Positions 1 to 8,200 of a stretch of 22,610 nt of DNA are shown in pieces. The position numbers were made by a program, and so were the translations under genes. This stretch comes from a virus: the IMG/VR virus record IMGVR_UViG_3300048686_000071, positions 1 to 22,610 of that record. One strand, 5' to 3'. Position 1 is the stretch's first letter; the number at the start of each line of letters is the position of its first letter. The notes below the pieces were generated by a model. It did no database searches, was not told the origin of the DNA, and saw nothing but the letters and a program-made list of their open reading frames with translations.

Positions 1-341
1 CCCCCATTAGAAGTAATAGTAGAAAATATAGAATTATTTCCTGCATTTCCTCTGCCTGAACTTACGCCAGCACCGCCACCGCCAACGGTAACCGTATAAT
101 TACCGTTTCCATCGCCGCCAGTCGTAGAAACAGCTAATCCAGTACCTGTACGAAAGCCTCCGGCGCCGCCACCGCCTCCGTTTGAGTATCCACCTCCCCC
201 ACCACCCGCCACAACCAAATACTCAACCTCTGTAACACCAGTAGGGCAAGTCCAAGTGGACGTAGCGGTAAAGGTTTGGACAACTGTATAAGTTGCAGCA
301 GCAGCCCTAGCACCAAGCAACGATAAAAATATCCCTGTCAT
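1..341 (-). CDS. Glycine-rich tail/fibre-type protein, C-terminus cut by window edge
   Basis: The frame opens at an ATG at 339-341, which overlaps the TGA of the preceding gene (ATGA), and stays open to base 1, giving about 113 codons. The protein begins MTGIFLSLLGARAAAATYTV, a hydrophobic stretch. A beta-type segment follows (QTFTATSTWTCPTGVTEVEY), then VVAGGGGGG and repeated glycine clusters (GGGGGAGGFRTG, VTVGGGGAGVSSGRGNAG). The pattern 'W-x-C/V-P-x-G-V-T-x-V-x-Y-L-V-V-A-G-G-G-G-G' is typical of glycine-rich domains in phage tail fibre or tail-tip proteins. It is the last gene of a run of beta-rich tail-type genes, which fits a receptor-contact or fibre role. The exact role is inferred and the full length cannot be known from this window. 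Confidence 0.75.
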   Translation of the reverse strand, partial: MTGIFLSLLGARAAAATYTVVQTFTATSTWTCPTGVTEVEYLVVAGGGGGGYSNGGGGGAGGFRTGTGLAVSTTGGDGNGNYTVTVGGGGAGVSSGRGNAGNNSIFSTITSNG

Positions 342-766
342 GACACGTTCCCAGAAACAACGCAGACCGTACCGCTAATAAACAAGATCGTTGCTATGCC
401 ACGGGTTGCTAACGTCATTGTGGCTTTGTCGCTATCTGTCCCTGCTATATACGCAGTGGTAATCGTACAAGTGATCGTGATGTTGCCTGTCGTGTTGTTG
501 AACAACGAGATAATGTCACCCTCTGCAAACGTAGCATCAGGGATTGTTATTGACCCACCAGAGCCGATCTGAACGTATTTACCAACATCACCTGTTGCTA
601 GTGTATAACTACCTGTTTTTGTCCCAACAGCGGGTGCGTTTAAATATCCCAACGTCACTGCATCCATCGTCGGTAAAGTCTGCGTGATGGACGAGTTTGT
701 GTTAGCTGATTGCAGCGTATGCGTTCCTGAGCCAGAAGCATTGCCTTGGACTTTGAGATTACTCAT
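338..766 (-). CDS. Small beta-rich tail/fibre-type virion protein
   Basis: This is a 142-residue protein rich in Thr, Ser, Gly, Ala and Ile with no charged core. It starts MSNLKVQGNASGSGTHTL, a form often seen in small phage fibre or virion proteins. The middle (YVQIGSGGSITIPDATFAEG) and the end read as alternating beta strands with no catalytic motif. The ATG at 764-766 has GGGTGA upstream, and the stop overlaps the next ATG (ATGA). It lies inside the tail/fibre run, six bases after the preceding gene. The likely role is a structural tail component; that rests on composition and context, not on a recognised domain. Confidence 0.75.
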   Translation of the reverse strand: MSNLKVQGNASGSGTHTLQSANTNSSITQTLPTMDAVTLGYLNAPAVGTKTGSYTLATGDVGKYVQIGSGGSITIPDATFAEGDIISLFNNTTGNITITCTITTAYIAGTDSDKATMTLATRGIATILFISGTVCVVSGNVS

Positions 767-772
767 GTCATT

Positions 773-1219
773 TCACCCAAAAATAAGCCACGCTTGACCT
801 GACGATACCGTGACTGACTTGCTTGTGTTAATCGTGATTGGCCCCACGGCGCTAGCATTGTTGCCTGTCGGAATGGCGTAGCTGCTTGTCATGGTTTGAT
901 TGTTAAGTGCAAACAAAGTACTTGAAGCAGGAAACGTCACAAAAACATTCTTGGTTCCTGCCCCAAAATTCACCAAACTTCCAGAGTTACTGGAAGACAG
1001 CACCGTGTCTCGTGAAAGAGTGGTTCCGCTTGAGGTGTAAGTCCCGATCCCAATTTCCCAATTGGAACCTGACGAATCAGCAATCGTATAAAACGTCGTA
1101 TTGCCGTTACCAACCGCAGCAAATGATTGAAAGCCGGTTGATGCACCGGCAAGGGTTACCGTCCCCGTGCCAGTGGTTGTCGTGGTTTCTTGAACCCGAT
1201 CAGCAAGGACGAAAGCCAT
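773..1219 (-). CDS. Conserved beta-rich phage tail-type protein
   Basis: This is a 148-residue protein. The N-terminal half (ADRVQETTTTTGTGTVTLAG, then GFQSF and TFYTIADSSGSNWEIGIG) and the segment TLSRDTVLSSSNSG...VNFGAGTKNVFVTFPA match a short module I recognise from many phage tail and fibre genes: DRVxETTTTTGTG, a W-E-x-G-x-G-T strand, and S-S-N-S-G-x-x-V-N-F-x-x-G-T-K. No enzyme motif is visible. The start ATG at 1217-1219 is shared with the TAA of the preceding gene (TAATG). The role is probably a virion surface or tail component. Family recognition is from memory. Confidence 0.8.
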   Translation of the reverse strand: MAFVLADRVQETTTTTGTGTVTLAGASTGFQSFAAVGNGNTTFYTIADSSGSNWEIGIGTYTSSGTTLSRDTVLSSSNSGSLVNFGAGTKNVFVTFPASSTLFALNNQTMTSSYAIPTGNNASAVGPITINTSKSVTVSSGQAWLIFG

Positions 1220-1797
1220 TACGCAGACAAGCTAAAAGTATAAGTCACAAGCACTACATCACCTGAGACTACGGAGCGATCACCGGGAGAATTAAAATCC
1301 GCTGCGGAAAATAACGTCCCCGTGGTGCCACTCTTGGTGTTGCTGCTTGTAAGAAATGCCCCGCCAACGGTTGTTGTCGCATTCATGGTGAACTGAGCTT
1401 TACTGGCTGAATTCGTGACTACCGAAGGGTTAGCCGTTGTCGCAGCGACAAATGTTGCCGCAGGGCGCGTCGCTTCTGTGTAATCCGTAACTTCTGTCCA
1501 TCCAGCATGAGAAGACATCGTGTCCCCAGCAGCGGGGTTATTGCTTGATGCCGCACCGTAAAGACCCAGATACCAAGACGTAATACGCGCTGTAGACCCG
1601 TCAAGTGCCGTGCCAGCCATGTACTGAAGACCAACATTAACGACAAGATTCTTTGAATCATCAACCCACTTGAGCTTGCCGTCTTTGTCATAACATTCAA
1701 TCACAAACCGACCTGTGGCTTTTGCTATTTCAGACGATCCGGGGCTAGTGATTAACCCGCTAGCGATTGTGTCTGTTGCTTTGGCTTTAAGTTCCAT
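1219..1797 (-). CDS. Tail/fibre-type virion protein
   Basis: This 192-residue protein has a short charged N-terminal part (residues 1-55, including FVIECYDKDGKLKWVDDSKN), followed by NLVVNVGLQYMAGTAL. The rest is Ala/Thr/Ser-rich and beta-type, ending GDVVLVTYTFSLSA. The order 'ECYDxxGxLKWxxxxxNLVxNxGLxYM' recurs in phage structural proteins, where it precedes a beta-sandwich domain. In general outline it resembles the next gene (a YLGLY or KLALY strand, then a TxYTxA/E segment), so the two may share a fold. It overlaps both neighbours by TAATG. There are no catalytic residues, and the structural role is inferred from composition and position. Confidence 0.78.
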   Translation of the reverse strand: MELKAKATDTIASGLITSPGSSEIAKATGRFVIECYDKDGKLKWVDDSKNLVVNVGLQYMAGTALDGSTARITSWYLGLYGAASSNNPAAGDTMSSHAGWTEVTDYTEATRPAATFVAATTANPSVVTNSASKAQFTMNATTTVGGAFLTSSNTKSGTTGTLFSAADFNSPGDRSVVSGDVVLVTYTFSLSA

Positions 1798-2231
1798 TAT
1801 GCAATCCTCATAATTGCGTTAGTGGCATCGTCCACTGGAAAAGTAATGACCAGATTCTGTGCCGTCTTGGTAATGTTGACCCCGAAATTTAAAACACAAA
1901 CGGATCGGTTCCCGTTTGTTGTGTTGTAAATCAAAGCGCCATTCGTCGTTAAAGTCACATTGGTGAATGTCGCATCTTCAAAAGACCAATACGCAGTAGT
2001 TCCTTGAAAGGACGGGGTAATGTTGGTGAGGGTGATCCCTCCAGAGGAATAATTGGTCCCACTGGAGGACACTTCCCCGGATGCTGTATACGCCGTAGTG
2101 GAAGCACCAAGATCCGCGTTGGCGGTGTATAAGGCCAGTTTAAACACATCACCTGTCCCCGTCGTAAAGTTGTGCAGCCCTTGAGCTAACTCTACTTTGA
2201 AACTGGTTGTCAGTGTTTGGATGATTGCCAT
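1797..2231 (-). CDS. Small beta-sandwich-like tail protein
   Basis: This is a 144-residue protein. Its strands read KLALYTANADLGASTTAYT, GEVSSSGTNYSSGG, TAYWSFEDATFTNVTLTTNG, ALIYNTTNGNRSVCVLNFG and LVITFPVDDATNAIMRIA. The combination of 'LALY...T-x-Y-x-A-x-x-E...G-T-N-Y', 'A-L-I-Y-N', 'x-V-L-N-F-G' and 'F-P-x-D-D-A-T-N-A-I-x-R-I' is a recurrent module in phage tail and baseplate-periphery proteins. It starts at an ATG overlapping the TAA of the adaptor gene (TAATG). The domain recognition is pattern-based. An attachment or fibre-base role is inferred. Confidence 0.78.
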   Translation of the reverse strand: MAIIQTLTTSFKVELAQGLHNFTTGTGDVFKLALYTANADLGASTTAYTASGEVSSSGTNYSSGGITLTNITPSFQGTTAYWSFEDATFTNVTLTTNGALIYNTTNGNRSVCVLNFGVNITKTAQNLVITFPVDDATNAIMRIA

Positions 2232-2911
2232 TACACCACCTTATCCCGCACCTGACCAGAACGGTACGCATCCATCCGCTCAAGACCATCACCGAGACGT
2301 TTAGCAAGAATCAGTGCTTCTTTGTATTTACCCGTGATGTTTGCCATCAGGTCAGGCTCTGACTTTAGGAATGTAGAAGCCTCTACCAGTGATCCATACA
2401 ACAAGACCGAATCAAAGTTATCACCAAGCCAAGTCGTTGTTGCGTCAACATTTCCGACCGTGATGGACGATGGGTAGTAAAAGTAATGCAGTTCCACTGT
2501 ATACCCAAGATCCGGGGTCGGGCCTAAGATGAAACTCAATTCATTTGAAATGGTTTCGCCCGTGACTGTCGGACCAAAGAGCGCATAACAATAAGGTCTG
2601 CCAGTATTCCCTGATCCTGTCGGGATAGGGAATGACTCACGGATGAAGTTCACATCCTTGTTAAGCAAGTAATGATATGACCCATCCGTGTCAATGACTG
2701 CTAAAGAGTAAGAAGCAAGAAAGTCTGATGGGCAACTCAGGTAACGATTATCTATCGTACAAACGCCCGTGACATTTTTACGCAAGCTGGGAAACTGGAT
2801 CGTGTTAAAGATCCTTTGCTCCGCCTGCTGTGTAAACGTCGTCAGGCTATCCGTGGAGAATGTGGTCTCCAGATAGTCTTGAATCTGAGTTTTTAACTCA
2901 CCCCAGTTCAC
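2231..2911 (-). CDS. Head-tail adaptor-like protein
   Basis: From the chosen start the protein has 226 residues and begins (M)NWGELKTQIQDYLETTF, with helix QQAEQRIFNTIQFPSLRKNV, then YLSCPSDFLASYSLAVIDTD, LGPTPDLGYTVELHYFYYPS and a C-terminal helix FLKSEPDLMANITGKYKEAL. 'N-W-x-x-L-x-x-x-I-x-D-Y-L', 'Q-A-E-x-R-I' and 'L-P/C-x-D-F-L' followed by strands ending 'Y-x-Y-Y' are features I associate with podovirus/siphovirus head-tail adaptors (SU10-adaptor-like). I chose GTG at 2909-2911 because it forms a GTGA overlap with the upstream stop, like the overlaps elsewhere here. A longer GTG start at 2929 is possible. The role is joining the portal to the tail. Confidence 0.75.
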   Translation of the reverse strand: MNWGELKTQIQDYLETTFSTDSLTTFTQQAEQRIFNTIQFPSLRKNVTGVCTIDNRYLSCPSDFLASYSLAVIDTDGSYHYLLNKDVNFIRESFPIPTGSGNTGRPYCYALFGPTVTGETISNELSFILGPTPDLGYTVELHYFYYPSSITVGNVDATTTWLGDNFDSVLLYGSLVEASTFLKSEPDLMANITGKYKEALILAKRLGDGLERMDAYRSGQVRDKVV

Positions 2912-3168
2912 GCCATCGGCCCCCGGCACATCACGCCTTTGGTTGCAGCCCCAGCTCCACGCATCTTAATCCCGGTCGTTTTGACTTGACTGTTAGGATT
3001 GATGGCAACACCCGCTGTTGGTTGCCAGTCTTTAACCATGTTGTAAGGCATTTCTTTACCCGGGCTAGGTGAAGCTACCACCTTAGCGCCGGTCATCGTA
3101 TGCGGCTCGGCATAAGTGGATGCTGGACCCACTTCTTTTCCGCCGATTTTCATGGAGTATTTAGCCAT
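2908..3168 (-). CDS. Small basic protein with RGxGAATKG C-terminal tag
   Basis: This is an 86-residue basic, proline/glycine-containing protein with no predicted hydrophobic core (MAKYSMKIGGKEVGPASTYA ... PYNMVKDWQPTAGVAINPNS). It ends TTGIKMRGAGAATKGVMCRG followed by PMA. This C-terminus looks like a conserved phage tag of the form TGIKMRGxGAATKGxxxRGPMA, which I recall from other environmental phages. The stretch GIKMRG aligns with GIAMRG in the C-terminal tag of the protein at 10619-11626. The start ATG has AAGGGG upstream and overlaps the upstream TAA. The function is unknown; its position between the small 52-aa protein and an adaptor suggests a virion-associated role. Confidence 0.75.
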   Translation of the reverse strand: MAKYSMKIGGKEVGPASTYAEPHTMTGAKVVASPSPGKEMPYNMVKDWQPTAGVAINPNSQVKTTGIKMRGAGAATKGVMCRGPMA

Positions 3169-3326
3169 TACTTACCCCTTTGATTAGCCACGCGAGCAAG
3201 GTTTCTTCCTTCCCGGCGCATCATCTCGGAGGTCGGGCCACCTTTCTTAAGCTTCTTAACATTAGCATCAGGGTGCGCTCCCTTGCCTTTTGCCATGTGT
3301 TTCTTGAGTGCTTCCATCGCTTTCAT
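3168..3326 (-). CDS. 52-aa basic phage protein (KKGGPTSEMMR type)
   Basis: This short gene has a clear ATG at 3324-3326, six bases after a perfect AGGAG, and its TAA overlaps the next ATG (TAATG). The 52-residue product starts MKAMEALKKHMAKGKGAHPD and continues LKKGGPTSEMMRREGRNLAR, ending VANQRGK. The 'KKGGPTSxxMRxxGRNxARxxNQ' ending is a form I recognise in small conserved phage proteins. It is strongly basic, so DNA or acidic-protein binding is possible, but no function is established. It fills what would otherwise be an apparent gap between the zinc-ribbon gene and the 86-aa gene. Confidence 0.8.
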   Translation of the reverse strand: MKAMEALKKHMAKGKGAHPDANVKKLKKGGPTSEMMRREGRNLARVANQRGK

Positions 3327-3334
3327 GTCGGCTC

Positions 3335-3760
3335 CTATGTAGCTGTGACACTGTTTAAACTAGACTGACCCACCAAATGATTGGGGGTTAGGTCGTAATC
3401 GTAGGATCGGGAACCACCAACAGGGTTGAAGCCCCACTCAATAATTCGGCTTCCTTCAAGTGGAACGCCCGTATAAAGCGGGTTTGTTCCTACGGTGTAG
3501 TTAGTCTGCATCCCGTTTAAGCCTGATTGGTAATACGAGTTGGAATCGGGACGTGGATTCCTAACGGCTTGCGGATCATTGACAGGATACATACCAAGCT
3601 GCAACTGCGGCTGGTCAGGTTCCCAACATTCCGGGCATACCAGTATATTGACATTTTTTGTCTTGATTGTCAGCGGTTTGAGCTGTTTTAACTTATACCG
3701 AAAGTTGCATCTATCGCACTGCGCGATAGCCCACTTGCCGGATGCAAACTGATTAGGCAT
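3335..3760 (-). CDS. Zinc-ribbon virion-module protein
   Basis: This is a 141-residue protein. Its N-terminal third carries two cysteine pairs, C15-x-x-C18 (AQCDRCNFRYKLKQL) and C42-x-x-C45 (LVCPECWEPDQPQLQLGMYP), which form a four-cysteine zinc ribbon. The following VNDPQAVRNPRPDSN matches a recurring phage form 'C-P-E-C-x-x-P-x-x-P-Q-x-x-x-G...D-P-Q-A-x-R-x-P-R-P-D'. The rest is Gly/Ser/Tyr/Asn-rich and probably extended. The start ATG directly abuts the TAA of the preceding gene, and I see no strong SD, so translation is probably coupled. It may be a small structural or DNA-contacting protein of the head-tail region; the function is unproven. Confidence 0.75.
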   Translation of the reverse strand: MPNQFASGKWAIAQCDRCNFRYKLKQLKPLTIKTKNVNILVCPECWEPDQPQLQLGMYPVNDPQAVRNPRPDSNSYYQSGLNGMQTNYTVGTNPLYTGVPLEGSRIIEWGFNPVGGSRSYDYDLTPNHLVGQSSLNSVTAT

Positions 3761-4732
3761 TTAGAAGTTCACACCAAGGAATGACTGCCGTGGCACAAAC
3801 CGAATGGGCGCTTTTTCTCGGTCTTCTGTGGATGCCAACTCCCAGGCTTGATCGTATTGGGCCTTGAGAAATTGCATCCGTTCTAGTCCGCCCTCTACTT
3901 TCATGGACAGCTTGTAGGCCAGTCCTGCAACTAACGCTTCTTGGAATCGAAAAGGTATGTCTTCTACGTTGACACCGTTGCCAGCATCCTGCATCCGACG
4001 TAGCCGCCAGTAAACAAGTGTGTAGTAAGGATTACTGATTGAACCCTGCTCTGGCGCAGGCCATACCGTTACGTTTGGAAACTTTGTATTCGTGACCGAA
4101 TCGCCCGACGTATGAGACGCAGCCGTCGTGTTATTTTGGCCGCGCACCACATTGTTAAGCGTTGCGTATGCCGAAGCTCCAGTTGCAACATTCTCAGCTT
4201 GTGTGGAGGTTCCATAGTAGTACACGGTCTCCGTTCCAATGGTGGCGTATCCAGCGTAAGGAACTTGAGCAAGCGTTGTCATCGGGATTGTTGTGACTGA
4301 CGAATTAATATTTGCAGCCAAAGTTCCTGTGAAGGTATAGGTCTGCCCGCCCTGCCGGTCAATATATATCTGGATCGGCCTGCCAGTTGCTAGTTTGTTT
4401 GGAATCGTAGAGTAGGTACTTACTGAAATCCGACTGATGTTGATGTCCGTTTGATTCTGATCTACGCCCGTGCGGATAATCGTTTCTACGAGGTCAACCG
4501 TATTGATAGGCAACGGGTAGGTGATTTGATTTGTATAGAGCGGGATCGCCCCCTGCTCAATAGTCCAGAGATTAATGCCTTGATTGGCCCACTCTGTAAC
4601 CAATAGGTTCAGGCTGCGACGAGCTGTACGCAAATCGTAGCCCGACCGCAGTTCTCGCCCACATCGCTCAAAAGCCTCTTCCACCAATTCATTGAGATTG
4701 GGGTTAAATGCGGTTACGCCGGTTGTGCTCAT
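3761..4732 (-). CDS. Connector/tail-tube-like virion protein
   Basis: This is a 323-residue protein. Helices at residues 10-50 (LNELVEEAFERCGRELRSGY, then DLRTARRSLNLLVTEWANQG) are followed by INLWTIEQGAIPLYTNQITY and PLPINTVDLVETIIRTG. An inserted beta domain follows (about residues 130-215, with PYAGYATIGTETVYYYG and NNVVRGQNNTTAASH). The C-terminal helices hold RFQEALVAGLAYKLSMKVEG. The 'ARRSLNxLxxEWANxGxNLWTxEQ' plus 'YxLPxxTVDxxEtIIRtG' plan is shared with podovirus adaptor or tail-tubular-A-like proteins (T7 gp11 class) in outline. Its ATG overlaps the TGA of the DUF5872-like gene. The likely role is a head-tail connector or upper tail; the exact equivalent is uncertain. Confidence 0.75.
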   Translation of the reverse strand: MSTTGVTAFNPNLNELVEEAFERCGRELRSGYDLRTARRSLNLLVTEWANQGINLWTIEQGAIPLYTNQITYPLPINTVDLVETIIRTGVDQNQTDINISRISVSTYSTIPNKLATGRPIQIYIDRQGGQTYTFTGTLAANINSSVTTIPMTTLAQVPYAGYATIGTETVYYYGTSTQAENVATGASAYATLNNVVRGQNNTTAASHTSGDSVTNTKFPNVTVWPAPEQGSISNPYYTLVYWRLRRMQDAGNGVNVEDIPFRFQEALVAGLAYKLSMKVEGGLERMQFLKAQYDQAWELASTEDREKAPIRFVPRQSFLGVNF

Positions 4733-4974
4733 TTACCTACCTTCCGAAATGGGGCCACCTTTTTGGCAATACTCTTGGGCTGAGAAACAAACTGAAGCCC
4801 CTTTGACTTTCCTTCTCTTTTGGCTCGGGTGGTTGCTGCGTATTCTGCTGATGAAAGAGATTTAATCGCCGCCTCTGGGAGATAGCGTTCCCCAGTATCA
4901 GATGACCTCTTGCCACTTTTAGTCCCCCACTTTTGCTGAGTCCAAGCTTTGAGAGATTGCTGCGGGGCTTTCAT
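4729..4974 (-). CDS. DUF5872-like small basic protein
   Basis: From the ATG at 4972-4974 the product has 81 residues: it starts MKAPQQSLKAWTQQKWGTKS, continues DTGERYLPEAAIKSLSSAEY and AATTRAKREGKSKGLQFVSQ, and ends PKSIAKKVAPFRKVGK. The pattern 'L-x-x-W-x-x-x-K-W-x-x-x-S-G-K...G-E-R-Y-L-P-x-A-A-x-x-x-L-S-x-x-E-x-A-A-T-x-R-A-K-R-x-G' matches what I know of DUF5872. I preferred this start to an upstream in-frame alternative because it makes an ATGA overlap with the preceding stop and is where the family match begins. The protein is very basic. Its function is unknown; it sits in the virion gene block. Confidence 0.8.
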   Translation of the reverse strand: MKAPQQSLKAWTQQKWGTKSGKRSSDTGERYLPEAAIKSLSSAEYAATTRAKREGKSKGLQFVSQPKSIAKKVAPFRKVGK

Positions 4975-5255
4975 GATGTATACCCGCCACCTTTTTCTTT
5001 GTACCGCTTTGCTAAAAGCTGCGCCTTCCTGGCTGACCATTTTCCTGCGCCAGTACCTTGCACCGCTGCGCTTTTGATCTGGTTAAACAGATTTTTACGC
5101 ATAGTTGGTTTAGTGTAATTACCGGATTCGTTAACTTTCGATACCTTACCGCCTTCTGCGTATTGCGTAAAGTCCGTGTCATCCCGCCGGCGTTTGACCT
5201 TGGCTTTGGGCATCTTGCTGGGATTGATTGCCCCCATTCCCCTGCTTGCCATCAT
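4971..5255 (-). CDS. Conserved small basic phage protein (WSARKAQxLAKxY)
   Basis: This 94-residue basic protein holds a KRRRDD cluster, FTQYAEGGKVSKVNESGNYT, KPTMRKNLFNQIKSAA and the C-terminal GAGKWSARKAQLLAKRYKEK, then GGGYTS. 'N-E-x-G-N-Y-T-K-P-x-M-R-K-x-L-F-x-x-I-K...W-S-A-R-K-A-Q-x-L-A-K-x-Y-K-x-K-G-G-G-Y' is a form I recognise as widespread in environmental phages, with no assigned function. AGGAG lies nine bases before the ATG at 5253-5255, which supports this start even though it puts the first 77 bases inside the end of the giant upstream gene. The YAEGGKV stretch is one of several short basic-GG motifs in this genome. Confidence 0.82.
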   Translation of the reverse strand: MMASRGMGAINPSKMPKAKVKRRRDDTDFTQYAEGGKVSKVNESGNYTKPTMRKNLFNQIKSAAVQGTGAGKWSARKAQLLAKRYKEKGGGYTS

Positions 5256-8200
5256 TTGTCACTGCTCCTATAAGTGCGGCTAACCCAAAATTGCCAGTGT
5301 CTTTTAAGGGACGCAAATAGTTTGGCGCTTTAAATAAATCAAACGGCCCAAATTCTGGCGGCGCTACTTGCGGTTGTGCATAGTCTACGTAAGTTTTCTT
5401 ACTAGTAATAGACGGTATTCCAAACAACGGAAATGGTGCAGCCGTTGTCACTGTCGTTGTTGGTGACTTTGTTGTCGTTGGTGATTTGGTTGTTGTAACG
5501 ACAGGCGTTGTTGTTACTACTGCGGTTGTCGTCACTTCCGTAGTGGTTGGCTCTAATGAAGTTGTTGGAGGCCACGGTATTGTAGGAGCTAAAGTTGTTG
5601 TTATTCCGGTCGTGGTTGGCGCTACGGTTGTTGTTACCGGAGGGGTAGTTACCGTCGTTGTAATAGGCGGTAACTCAGTGGTTGTAATGATTGCTGTAAT
5701 GCTAGGCGTTATTGTTACTGTTGGCGTAACAGTTTGTGTAATCGTTGGGGTAACAGTTTGAGTGACAGTTGCAGTAACCGTTGGTGTAATTGTTTGCGTT
5801 ACTGTCTGAGTTACTGTTTGAGTAACAGTCTGGGTCACAGTAGGCGTGACCGTTTGGGTTATTGTTTGAGTGACTGTTGGCGTTACTGTTTGAGTAACGG
5901 TTTGCGTAACAGTGGGCGTAACTGTTTGAGTAACAGTGGGCGTTACTGTTTGAGTAACAGTGGGCGTAACTGTTTGAGTAACAGTGGGCGTTACTGTTTG
6001 CGTAACCTCTTCTGTTACCGTTGCCGTAATTGTTTGTGTAATAGTAGGAGTTTGGGTCACTGTTTGTGTGACCGTTGGTGTTACTGTCTGAGTTACCGTT
6101 TGTGTGACAGTGGGTGTTTGGGTCACTGTTTGAGTAACCTTTGGCGTCTCTGTTTGTGTGATCGTAGACGTTTGAGTAACTGTCTGTGTTATGGTTGGTG
6201 TTATCGTTTGCGTTTCTGTAATAGTTGGCGTTACCGTTACCGCCTGAGTGACCGGTATTTCTAAACGCACTGTTGGCGTACTGTCTGGTTTTATAGTGGA
6301 CAGACCAAGCTTAACAACATCGCCACGCGATAATGATTTATTGTCAACATCTGTGGCTGGCATGGTAAACAATCTGCCGTCCTCAGTCCTGACTATAGCC
6401 ATGCCGTTAGTGATTGAGTCTACGGTTCCACGCACTACTTGCCTTGGTGTAATCGTATCTAACACGTTAATTTGACGATTGGGGTCTAGCCCCATCGTAT
6501 TGAATAGCGTATTTATGTCTGCATAGCTTTTACCTGAGCCTAAAAGCCCGAGCATGTCATCGGCAATCTGCGCGTCCGTTTTTGCATTAAAAGCTGTTTT
6601 GTCATTGTAAAACTTACCCTCTGGAGATTCGTTCAGAGTGGCTTGTATAGTCTGTATTTGCGTACCATTAATGATGCTTTGGATGGCGTTTTGTAGTTCG
6701 TCAAACGAAGGTTCTCTGCCTAGTTCTGAACTATATAAATCTTGTACGTCATTAGCATACTGAGCAAAACGATCTATATTTTGCTGTGGCGTGTAAATGA
6801 TATCGCTTGTTGTTGCGCCAATATTGATTTGATCGCCTAGCTTAATGTTTGCGTTGGAAGGGATGTCTACGCGTGCTACACCGCCATTTCCAAGTACAAC
6901 AAATGCTTCTCTACCATCTCCACTAAGTTCAACAATTTGACCACTATTGTCTGGCGTGAAGCCACCCTTTAGGCCAACTGCTACACCAGTATTGCCGCCA
7001 GCGGCTACAAATGTTTGTTGCATGGTTGATAAAGCACCACGCAAATAATCCATCTCTGTTGCTTGTTGGTTAAGCCCAACATCCGATAGCTTATCGGTCG
7101 CAAATTGCAAATTAAATGTCAACAACTCACCAAGTTGTTCTTTAGTTCCAATTTCGCCAATTTTTTGCATTAATGATTGACTAATTACATTTGCAAGTTG
7201 TCCCGCCGGGGCTTCTCTCCAAAGCGGTTTTAATAACGCAACAACTTGACTAGCTCCAATCCTTTCTCCTATGCCTTCAGCAATTCCCATAAGGGTTGCT
7301 CGAAATTCTGCTTCGGACGGCGAAAGTCCTGCAAATCTACCTTGGATGTATTCGTTACCATAAGTTTGCGAAACCGCTCCAGCGACAACACCCGGCACTG
7401 TTCCTGTTATTAACCACGGTATCGAAGACACGATGTTTGATAGCCCGCCGTAGAAATTTCTACCGGCTTCTGTTTTTGCATCCCCAATGGTTAAAGCATT
7501 ATCGCCAGCAGATTTAATTGTTCCTGCAAGCTCCCGAAAGTCTTTAGCGAATGTATCTAAACCGGTTTTTTCGGCTAAATACAAATTGATGCCCAAAGCC
7601 CCATTTAAAAAATTAGCTGTTGCACTCCCGCCTACTGCATAAGCTCCAGCAAGCGTATTAGCTAATGCATCGCCCTGCGGCGTTCCGCGGAATTGATTGA
7701 TGAATTGCTTGACTTCAAATGGAAAAGCCGAGTCTTTTACTTCTGAAAGATTTGCTTTGTTATATAGTTGCCCTACTTGCAAATCTCTTCTTGCTTCATC
7801 AAGCGCTGTTCCAGGCTGTAATCCTTGGGTTAGTTGATACCACTGAGCTTTTTGTTCTAATCGAGTATCTAAGGCGCTATAGGATTTGAGTAATGATTTT
7901 GCAGCTAAGTTACCAGATTGTGCTGATTGAACAAGATCTGCTATTTGTGTATCAATATTCTTGTACTGTTTATGAATATCTTGCAGCACTTTTAGTTGCG
8001 TTGTATCTGCGGGCATGCCTGCAATTTTTGCGCGATCTTCTGGTGTCATCGCGCTATAAGCTCTCAACAATCGGTCAAACTCAGTCTTGTTGACCGCCAT
8101 AAAATTGTTGTTGATAAGACCTTTCCCAGCTACGATTGGGCCGGCAAGCTGAACCTCTTCACCTAAATCAAACGGTACATTTGCATCTGAAGCTTTGATA

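Noticed and set aside
5692-6250. Ice-binding (TxT) interpretation of the TVTQTVTP repeat
   Set aside because: Antifreeze TxT motifs sit once per 12-15 residue coil with Cys or Gly landmarks. Here the period is two to four residues and the landmarks are missing.
5734-6264. Plus-strand frame rich in Ser, Cys, Asn and Arg
   Set aside because: It is the antisense of the TVTQ repeat. Its regular composition is explained by the repeat.
6520-6560. P-loop-like GLLGSGKS in the giant protein, with GQINSGKS near residue 305
   Set aside because: Both lie in helical segments with no preceding beta strand or Walker B. They look like the common '(N/G)SGKS' turn before a helix, so no ATPase is called.
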